Below the pieces are notes generated by a model. That model saw nothing but the letters and a program-made list of their open reading frames with translations. It had not been told where the DNA came from and made no database searches. This document shows positions 1-6,454 of a stretch of 10,212 nucleotides of DNA, in pieces (the stretch's first letter is position 1; every line of letters begins with the position of its first letter). The DNA comes from Desulfofustis sp. GTDB taxonomy: Bacteria > Desulfobacterota > Desulfobulbia > Desulfobulbales > Desulfocapsaceae. Location: positions 1-10,212 of the forward strand of contig JAUVWB010000032.1 of NCBI GenBank assembly GCA_030604345.1. The letters are read 5' to 3'. Position numbers and translations under genes: made by a program.

Positions 1-1106
1 CCAACCGGTTGACCCGGATTATCGAAATCAATGAAGAGGATCTTTACGCGGTGGTCGAACCGGGAGTGATTACCGCCCGCCTCGCTGCCGCAGTGGCCAA
101 GCGTGGGCTCTTTTATCCACCCGATCCCGGCAGCCAGACGGTCTCGACCATCGGCGGCAACGTGGCTGAAAATGCCGGCGGTCTGCGCGGTCTGAAATAC
201 GGCGTGACCAAAGATTACGTGATGGGCGTCGAGTTTTTCGATGTGGAAGGCCAGCTGATCAAGGGCGGCTCAAAAACCGTCAAGTGCGTTACCGGGCTCA
301 ACCTGCCCGGGCTGATGGTAGGTTCGGAAGGGTCGTTGGGCGTGTTCAGCCGGATCACGCTCAGACTCATCCCACCGCCGCAGAGCGCCCGCTCAATGAT
401 GGCCGTTTTCGCATCGATCAAGGCGGCTTCGGAGACGGTGGCGGCGATCATTGCCGCCAAGATTCTACCGGCTACCCTGGAATTGATGGATAATTTCACC
501 ATTCGCACGGTGGAAAGCTTCCGCCGGGCCGGCCTGCCCACCGAGGCGGCCGCCCTGTTGCTGATCGAAGTGGATGGGCATCCGGCCCAGGTGGCCGACG
601 ATGCGGTCAAGGTGGAGCAGATCTGCCGCGACAATGGTGCCGAAACAGTGACGGTGGCACGCGACGCTGAAGAGCGCAATGCCATCTGGCAGGCCCGTCG
701 CGACGCGCTGCCGGCCCTGGCCAAGCTCAAGCCCACCTGTGTGCTTGAAGACGCAACCGTGCCCCGTTCCCGGATCCCGGCGATGATCCAGGCGTTGCAG
801 GAGATCAGCCGGGAATATCGGTTGCCCATCGGTACCTTCGGCCACGCTGGAGACGGCAACCTGCACCCGACCATTCTCACCGATCGACGCGACAAGGAGG
901 AGATGGTGCGGGTGGAGCAAGCTGTTGCCGCCATCTTCGAGCGGGCGGTGGCCTTGGACGGCACCCTGTCCGGCGAGCATGGCATCGGCAGCGCCAAGGC
1001 CCGATTTCTCGAGCAGGAGATCGGGCCCGCCACCGTCCGCTACAACCAACGCCTGAAGGCTGCGGTTGATCCGAAGAACATCCTCAATCCCGGCAAAATG
1101 GTGTGA
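1..1106 (+). CDS. glcD: FAD-linked oxidase, GlcD / D-lactate dehydrogenase type (5' end missing)
   Basis: This is the flavin subunit of a 2-hydroxy-acid dehydrogenase. It probably oxidises D-lactate to pyruvate, or glycolate to glyoxylate, and passes electrons to the iron-sulfur protein encoded next. The frame is already open at base 3 with no credible start; family members are about 460-500 residues, so roughly 95 or more N-terminal residues lie upstream. The PCMH-type FAD-binding domain shows PPDPGSQ (near bases 117-137) followed by the STIGGNVAENAGG loop. The C-terminal FAD-oxidase domain shows GHAGDGNLHP, with histidines at 843-845 and 864-866, and SGEHGIG with its Glu at 975-977. In the related D-2-hydroxyglutarate dehydrogenase the equivalent two His and Glu bind a metal. 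The protein ends in the usual NPGKMV. Its TGA (1104-1106) is 11 bases before the glcF-like start. Substrate choice (D-lactate or glycolate) cannot be decided from sequence; the Pta-AckA context favours lactate. Confidence 0.93.
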   Translation, partial: NRLTRIIEINEEDLYAVVEPGVITARLAAAVAKRGLFYPPDPGSQTVSTIGGNVAENAGGLRGLKYGVTKDYVMGVEFFDVEGQLIKGGSKTVKCVTGLNLPGLMVGSEGSLGVFSRITLRLIPPPQSARSMMAVFASIKAASETVAAIIAAKILPATLELMDNFTIRTVESFRRAGLPTEAAALLLIEVDGHPAQVADDAVKVEQICRDNGAETVTVARDAEERNAIWQARRDALPALAKLKPTCVLEDATVPRSRIPAMIQALQEISREYRLPIGTFGHAGDGNLHPTILTDRRDKEEMVRVEQAVAAIFERAVALDGTLSGEHGIGSAKARFLEQEIGPATVRYNQRLKAAVDPKNILNPGKMV

Positions 1107-1117
1107 GGGCGAAGACG

Positions 1118-2398
1118 ATGGCGGACCTGCACGGCCTGGCCCAGGCGCTGAAACAACTCGACGATCAACTGGTCAATTGCATGCGTTGCGGCATGTGCCA
1201 GGCGGTGTGCCCGGTCTTCGCCCAGACTGGCCGGGAGACCGATGTGACCCGCGGCAAGCTGGCTCTGCTCGAAGGTCTGGCCGATGAACTGCTCAAAGAT
1301 CCGGACGCGGTGAATGACACCCTCAACCGCTGCCTGATGTGCGGCACCTGTCAGGCGAATTGCCCCAGCGGCGTCAAAGTCCTCGACATCTTCTTTCAGG
1401 CTCGGGCCATTCTGACCGGCTATTATGGTCTGTCGCCGGTGAAGAAGGCGATTTTCCGTGGGATGCTGGCCAACCCCCGGTTGTTCAACGCGTTGAGCTT
1501 TATCGGGGCCCGCTTTCAGTTCCTGTTCACCAAAAAGGCCGATGCATTGCTCGGGTCTTCGTGCGCTCGTTTCCAGGCGCCGCTGATTGCCGACCGCCAC
1601 TTCAATACCCTGGCCGCCACGTCGCTGCACGCCCGAACCGGATCGTTGAACACCCCGGCCGGAACGAGCGGCCTGCGGGCGGCATTTTTTCCCGGTTGCG
1701 TGGTGGACAAAATGTATCCATCGGTGGGGCTGGCCGTGATCAAGGCCCTGAACCATCACGGTGTCGGCGTCTATCTGCCGGCCAACCAGGCCTGCTGCGG
1801 CATCCCGGTCCTGTCCAGCGGTGATCGGCAGGGATTCAATCGTTTGGTGGAGCAGAACGTCAAGCTCTTTGCCGATGCCGATTGTGCCGCCCTGGTTACA
1901 CCCTGCGCCTCGTGCACCGCCACCATCAAGGAACTGTGGCCCGAGTTTTACGACGGTTCCGCCGACATCGGCGCCGAGCTTCGGAAGCTGGCAGAAAAAA
2001 CAATGGACATCAGCGAGTTCCTGGTGGATCGGTGCGGTGTTACGGTGTTCGAGCCGGTGCACGGGGCATCGGTTACCTATCACGATCCCTGCCATCTGAA
2101 GAATTCGCTCGGCATCACCAGGCAGCCCCGACAGCTTCTCGAGTCAGCCGGTGCCGAGCTGCATGAGATGGAAGACGCCGGTATCTGCTGCGGGTGCGGC
2201 GGGACCTTCAACATTTACCACTACGAAACGTCGAAGAAGATTGGCAGCCACAAGGCCGACTGCATTGTCGCCAGTGGCGTCAGTACGGTTACCACCAGTT
2301 GCCCGGCCTGCATGATGCAGATAACCGACCTGTTATCTCGACGGCAGAGCGGCATTGGCGTCCGTCATGTGGTCGAGGTCTATGCCGACCGTTTGTAA
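1118..2398 (+). CDS. glcF: (Fe-S)-binding subunit with two CCG domains, GlcF-like
   Basis: This is the electron-transfer partner of the upstream flavin dehydrogenase, about 426 residues as expected for GlcF-like proteins. Near the N-terminus are two ferredoxin-type 4Fe-4S motifs, CMRCGMCQAVCP (Cys 21, 24, 27, 31) and CLMCGTCQANCP (Cys 72, 75, 78, 82). Two CCG domains follow: FFPGC (Cys 194), ACCGIP (Cys 226-227) and CASC (Cys 263, 266); then DPCHL (Cys 325), ICCGCGG (Cys 357, 358, 360) and CPAC (Cys 395, 398). CCG domains bind non-cubane iron-sulfur clusters in heterodisulfide-reductase relatives. I chose ATG 1118 because GAGG at 1105-1108 lies 9 bases upstream. A GTG at 1103 would add five residues and overlap the glcD stop, but it has no ribosome site. 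No transmembrane segment is seen, so the complex is probably cytoplasmic or membrane-associated. Redundant LUD-type genes downstream suggest this pair handles the other lactate stereoisomer. Confidence 0.93.
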   Translation: MADLHGLAQALKQLDDQLVNCMRCGMCQAVCPVFAQTGRETDVTRGKLALLEGLADELLKDPDAVNDTLNRCLMCGTCQANCPSGVKVLDIFFQARAILTGYYGLSPVKKAIFRGMLANPRLFNALSFIGARFQFLFTKKADALLGSSCARFQAPLIADRHFNTLAATSLHARTGSLNTPAGTSGLRAAFFPGCVVDKMYPSVGLAVIKALNHHGVGVYLPANQACCGIPVLSSGDRQGFNRLVEQNVKLFADADCAALVTPCASCTATIKELWPEFYDGSADIGAELRKLAEKTMDISEFLVDRCGVTVFEPVHGASVTYHDPCHLKNSLGITRQPRQLLESAGAELHEMEDAGICCGCGGTFNIYHYETSKKIGSHKADCIVASGVSTVTTSCPACMMQITDLLSRRQSGIGVRHVVEVYADRL

Positions 2399-2458
2399 AG
2401 CCGCCGGGTCGGCCGTTAACCATTGATATTCTTCATTTCCTTGCCAGAGCCATAATCC

Positions 2459-4582
2459 ATGCCAAATAACCTCTACATCACCGCCACGGAAGAACGGAGC
2501 GGCAAATCGGTGGTCGTGCTCGGCATCATGCAGATGCTGAAAAAAGAACTCCATCGGGTCGCCTTTTTTCGACCGATCATCAGTGATCCGCCAACCAAGC
2601 AGGAAGACCCCGATATCAGGCTGGTAACCGGTTATTTCAACCTGCAGATAAGCTACGAGGACACCTATGGTTGTACGCTGAAAGACGCGTATCAACTGAT
2701 CAACACCGGTCGCGAGGACGACCTGCACGACCTGATATTGAAAAAATACAAGAAGCTCGAAGACACCTACGACTTCGTGCTGATCGAAGGGACCGATTTT
2801 CGCGGCAGCGATACCAGTTTTGAGCTCGATATCAACAGCGATATCGCCGCCAATCTGGGCGCGCCGGTGATCCTCATCTCCTCGGGGCGACGCAAGTCGG
2901 CCGAAGAGATGATCCGCCAGGTGCAGGCCTCGATCGATATGCATCATGAAAAGGGGCTGACCCTTGTCGCATCGATCATCAACCGTGCACCGGAAGGGAT
3001 TACCGCCGAACTGGTCAGTGAGATCAGGAAGCAGGTCCATCCGGAGGAAGGGTTGCCGTTCTACGTGATGCCGGAAAACAGCGACCTGGCCAACCCGACC
3101 ATCGGCGATGTGAAACGCTGGCTCAACGCCTCGGTGATGTACGGGGCCTCCGGCATGAGCGCCAAGATCGGCGAATATATCGTGGCCGCCATGCGGGTCG
3201 AACATTTTCTCGAATACATCAAGCCGGGGTGCCTGGTGATCACGCCCGGTGACCGATCCGACATCATTCTCGCCTGACTGTCGGCTCGTTCGTCCAAGTC
3301 GTATCCGGAGGTGTCGGGCATCGTGCTGACCGGAGGACTGGTTCCCTATGACAGCGTGCGAAAGCTGATTGAGGGCTGGGCCGGGGCGCCCATCCCCATC
3401 CTCAGCGTCCAGGGCCATACCTATCTGATCGTGCAGCAGCTGCATGAATTGTACGCCCATATCGAGCCGGACGATTCGCAGCGAATCGCCTCGGCGCTCG
3501 GTTTCTTTTCCAAGCATGTGAAGGTTCAGGAACTGAGCGAGCACGTCATCTCCAGCAAGCCGGCCCGAATCACGCCGAAGATGTTCGAATACGCGATGAT
3601 GGAACAGGCGGCCGAAGACCGGCAGCGCATCGTGCTGCCGGAGGGCACCTGTGAGCGGATCCTGCGCGCCGCCGACATCTTATTGCGGCGCGGTGTGGCC
3701 GATTTGACGATTCTCGGACGCGAGCAGCAGGTGCGCGCCCTGGCGGCGGCCAACGGCCTCGACCTGACTTTCGTGGAGGTGATCGATCCGCAGACCAGTC
3801 CGCTGCTCGAGCCGTTTGTCCAGGAATACCTGCGCTTGCGCCAGCATAAAGGGATGATCGAGGATATAGCCCGGGACCGGATGTCCGACCCCACCTATTT
3901 CGGCACGATGATGGTCTACAAAGGATATGCCGACGGCATGGTGTCGGGCGCCCTGAACACCACGGCCCATACCGTTCGTCCAGCGTTCGAATTCATCAAG
4001 GCCAAACCCGGCTTCACCATTGTCTCCTCGGTGTTTCTCATGTGTCTCAAGGACCGCATCCTGGTCTACGGTGATTGCGCCGTCAATCCCAACCCGAACG
4101 CCTCGCAACTGGCGGAGATCGCCCTCAGTTCCGCGGAGACGGCGAAGATCTTCGGCATTGAGCCGCGGGTGGCGATGCTCAGCTATTCCACCGGCCGATC
4201 CGGAAAAGGCGAGGACGTGGACAAGGTTGCCGAGGCCACCGAGATTGCCCACCGGCTGATGATGGAGCGAAAACTTGATTTCATTCTGGAAGGGCCGCTG
4301 CAATACGACGCCGCCATCGACCCCGAAGTGGCCCGGACGAAGTTGCCCGGCTCGAAGGTGGCCGGTCGGGCGACCGTCTTCATCTTCCCCGATCTCAACA
4401 CCGGCAACAATACCTACAAGGCCGTCCAGCGGTCCGCCGGTGCCGTGGCCATCGGCCCGGTCCTGCAGGGCTTGAATAAACCGGTCAACGATCTGTCCCG
4501 CGGCTGTACGGTCGATGACATCGTCAACACCGTGGCGATCACCGCGGTTCAAGCCCAGGCTGAAAAACGGAAACGGCCATGA
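2459..4582 (+). CDS. pta: Phosphate acetyltransferase, full length but interrupted by one in-frame TGA
   Basis: Pta converts acetyl-CoA and phosphate to acetyl phosphate and CoA, feeding AckA for ATP synthesis. Two open stretches, 2459-3277 (272 aa) and 3311-4582, lie in the same frame and are separated only by TGA 3275-3277, codon 273. Read through, the product is 707 residues, matching long-form Pta (about 700-715). Domains: an N-terminal P-loop-like AAA_26 domain (about 1-205, with ERSGKS); a DRTGG domain (about 215-330), with TPGDRSDIILA just before the TGA and GIVLTGG just after it; and the catalytic PTA_PTB domain (about 375-700). The catalytic domain carries RIVLPEG, TTAHTVRP, YGDCAVNPNPNASQLAEIA, SYSTGRSGKGED, GPLQYDAA, FIFPDLNTGN and KPVNDLSRG, all intact. 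The codons between the TGA and GTG 3311 also read as sensible protein. ATG 2459 is the only start matching family N-termini. The stop overlaps ackA by 4 bases. If the TGA ends translation, the N-terminal 272-residue piece lacks the catalytic domain. A free catalytic domain of 333 residues could in principle begin at ATG 3581, but no good ribosome site precedes it. Confidence 0.9.
3275..3277 (+). other. In-frame TGA codon inside pta
   Basis: The TGA is codon 273 of pta, between the two conserved halves of the DRTGG domain (GDRSDIILA and GIVLTGG). There is no frame change: 3311 minus 2459 is a multiple of three. The next base is C, giving UGAC, a tetranucleotide reported as a weak terminator in E. 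coli and the context of the fdhF selenocysteine codon. Downstream RNA can form only short imperfect stems by eye, for example bases 3281-3284 with 3305-3308, or 3293-3295 with 3307-3309. I cannot call a SECIS element. Explanations are a sequence error, a recent nonsense mutation (one base from Gly, Ser, Cys, Arg, Leu or Trp codons), or recoding. Confidence 0.95.
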
Positions 4583-5808
4583 AGATCCTGGTAATCAATT
4601 CCGGCAGCTCTTCAATCAAGTTCCAGTTGCTCGACATGAGCGACGAACAAGTACTTGCCAGCGGTCTGGTCGAGCGGATCGGCGAGCCCATGGGTACGGT
4701 AAAATGCACCATGCGGCCCGGAACAGCGAAACAGAGCGCTCTTAAACGGGATCTCCCGGTTGCCGATCACCAGGCCGGCATGTTATTGGCCGTTGAGTTG
4801 CTCACCGATAAAGCCCAGGGGGTGGTTGGATCCCGCGCCGATATCGGTGCCATCGGGCATCGCGTGGTGCATGGGGGTGAGCGGTTTCACCAGCCGACGG
4901 TGATCGATACAGCGGTGCTCGCCGCCATCAGAGACACGGTACCTCTGGCGCCGTTGCACAATCCGGCCAATCTGGATGGCATCGAGGTGGCCCTGCGGTT
5001 GTTTCCCGGGGTACCCCAGGTGGCCGTGTTCGACACCGCCTTTCACCAGTCCATCCCGCCGCGCGCCTATCTCTATGCCCTGCCGTACGACTGGTACGAG
5101 CACCACCGGATACGACGCTACGGGTTTCACGGGACCTCGCATAAGTACGTGGCCGGTGAATGCGCCAGGCTGATGGGCAAGCCGCTTGCTCGGTGCAACC
5201 TGATCACCGTCCATCTCGGCAACGGCTGTTCCATGACGGCAATCGAGAACGGACGAAGCATCGATACCACCCTCGGCATGACCCCCCTGGAAGGGCTGGT
5301 GATGGGTACCCGCAGCGGTGACATCGATCCGGCCATCCACGTTTTTCTGCACCGCAACCTCGGACTCGACATCGAGGAGATCGACCGGTTGCTTAACAAG
5401 GAATCCGGTTTGAAAGGGATCTGCGGCTACAACGACATGCGCGATATCCATTCAGCGGTGGCTGCCGGGGATCGGCGGGCGGCCCGGGCGCTGGACGTGC
5501 AAACCTCTCGGAATCGAAAATATATTGGGGCGTTCATGGCGGTGCTCGGGCGCGTGGACGGGCTCGTTTTTACCGCCGGTATCGGTGAGAACGACGACCA
5601 GGTCCGCAGCCGCTCCGTGCAGGGACTGGAGTGCTTCGGAATTGCCATTGATCCCGAGCGCAACCAAGGACGGATGAACGAACCGCGGTTGATCAGCACC
5701 GACACCAGTACGGTGCAGGTCTGGGTCATCCCGACCAACGAAGAACTGGCCATCGCGCGCGAAACGGTCGCGCTGGTGAATCCACAGGAAAAGATGAAGG
5801 AGAACTGA
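4579..5808 (+). CDS. ackA: Acetate kinase
   Basis: AckA transfers phosphate from acetyl phosphate to ADP, yielding acetate and ATP; it is the second step after Pta and is cytoplasmic. The 409-residue length is normal. The N-terminal signature VINSGSSSIKF is present, as are GHRVVHGG, FDTAFHQ, YGFHGTSHKYV, HLGNGCSM, GLVMGTRSGDIDP, FTAGIGEND and IPTNEEL. Residues aligned with the known Methanosarcina active site are all retained with a constant +4 shift after the N-terminus: Asn7, Arg95, His127, Asp152, His184, Arg245 and Glu388. The enzyme should therefore be active. ATG 4579 overlaps the pta stop as ATGA, which implies translational coupling; ribosomes reaching ackA through coupling would need to have translated the downstream part of pta. 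This makes an early stop in pta potentially costly for ackA too (inference). Confidence 0.97.
   Translation: MKILVINSGSSSIKFQLLDMSDEQVLASGLVERIGEPMGTVKCTMRPGTAKQSALKRDLPVADHQAGMLLAVELLTDKAQGVVGSRADIGAIGHRVVHGGERFHQPTVIDTAVLAAIRDTVPLAPLHNPANLDGIEVALRLFPGVPQVAVFDTAFHQSIPPRAYLYALPYDWYEHHRIRRYGFHGTSHKYVAGECARLMGKPLARCNLITVHLGNGCSMTAIENGRSIDTTLGMTPLEGLVMGTRSGDIDPAIHVFLHRNLGLDIEEIDRLLNKESGLKGICGYNDMRDIHSAVAAGDRRAARALDVQTSRNRKYIGAFMAVLGRVDGLVFTAGIGENDDQVRSRSVQGLECFGIAIDPERNQGRMNEPRLISTDTSTVQVWVIPTNEELAIARETVALVNPQEKMKEN
5797..5802 (+). promoter_or_regulatory. Ribosome binding site for lutC
   Basis: AAGGAG lies inside the last codons of ackA, 10 bases before ATG 5813. It is one of the strongest Shine-Dalgarno matches in the window and fixes the lutC start. 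Confidence 0.75.
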
Positions 5809-5812
5809 TTAC

Positions 5813-6451
5813 ATGACCAGTGGTACAACAACGTCGCAGGATATCCTGCAACGATTCATAGACAAGGCCCGGTTGGCCGCCGCCCAGGTGAGTGAAGTAG
5901 CCGATCTGGCAGCAGCCGTCGACTACGCCCTGGACTTGTGCGGCAGCCGCGGGGCGTGTCGGATCAAGGTGTCGGGGTGCGATGAAGCGCTGTCCGAACC
6001 GGCCGAGGAATTGTGTCTGGCCAAGGAGGAAAAAATCATCGCCGCGCCTGGGTTGGCCCCGGAGGCCTATGAACTGCTCAGCAGCCGCAGTCGCGAGAGT
6101 GGTTTTAGCTGTATCGACAGCGGGTTGCGCAAGGAGCTTGCCGGTGTTGACATCGGTTTTACCTATGCCGATATGGGGATTGCCGAGACCGGAACGGTGG
6201 TGATCAACTGCCCGAGCGAGGAATTGCGACTGGCGACGATGATCTGCGAGTATCATGTCTGCCTGCTGCCCAAGTCGAAGATCGTCGCCGACGGCTTTGC
6301 CGGGGAGCAACAACTGCTCGAGTTCATGGGCCACGGCCCGAATTACACGGCCTTTATCACCGGGCCGAGCCGAACCGCCGATCTCGAGCGGGTACTGGCC
6401 ATCGGGGTGCACGGGCCGTTGGAGTTTCATCTTCTGTTGTTGGAGAATTGA
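5813..6451 (+). CDS. lutC: LutC/YkgG-type LUD-domain protein (lactate utilization)
   Basis: This 212-residue protein is the small LUD-domain subunit of the three-part L-lactate oxidation system (LutABC / LldEFG), which converts L-lactate to pyruvate in the cytoplasm. It shows the family pattern in its second half: FTYADMGIAETGTVV (about residues 116-130), the loop CEYHVCLLPKSKIVAD (about 145-160), and a C-terminal FITGPSRTADLE...GVHGP segment (about 181-202) typical of LutC. An N-terminal helical region precedes it. No 4Fe-4S motif is seen, as expected for this subunit. It lies 4 bases after ackA and 3 bases before the lutB-lutA fusion, so all three should be co-translated. The exact biochemical role of LutC is not well settled in the literature; assignment to L-lactate rests on homology and context. 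Confidence 0.9.
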   Translation: MTSGTTTSQDILQRFIDKARLAAAQVSEVADLAAAVDYALDLCGSRGACRIKVSGCDEALSEPAEELCLAKEEKIIAAPGLAPEAYELLSSRSRESGFSCIDSGLRKELAGVDIGFTYADMGIAETGTVVINCPSEELRLATMICEYHVCLLPKSKIVADGFAGEQQLLEFMGHGPNYTAFITGPSRTADLERVLAIGVHGPLEFHLLLLEN

Positions 6452-6454
6452 AGT

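Noticed and set aside
1103..1117. GTG 1103 as the start of the glcF-like gene
   Set aside because: No ribosome site precedes it, while ATG 1118 has GAGG 9 bases upstream. The difference is only five residues, so the choice is not certain.
2399..2458. Promoter in the AT-richer gap before pta
   Set aside because: TTGATA (2423-2428) and CATAAT (2451-2456) resemble -35 and -10 boxes but are 22 bases apart, and the second is 2 bases from the start codon. An internal promoter is possible but not supported.
3278..3325. SECIS element after the pta TGA
   Set aside because: Only short stems with mismatches or bulges form by eye, and none has a convincing bacterial SECIS apical loop. Not annotated; a dedicated search is needed to settle it.
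3311..3325. Independent start of a second pta gene at GTG 3311 or GTG 3323
   Set aside because: GGAG directly abuts GTG 3311, and GTG 3323 is 11 bases after GGAGG. A start here would cut the DRTGG domain in half, so a single interrupted gene explains the sequence better.
1040..4552. Several - strand open frames of 290-403 codons opposite glcF and pta (1040-2095, 2333-3544, 3680-4552)
   Set aside because: All lie opposite genes with clear families and show the same compositional bias; none has a family motif or a ribosome site that I could find.
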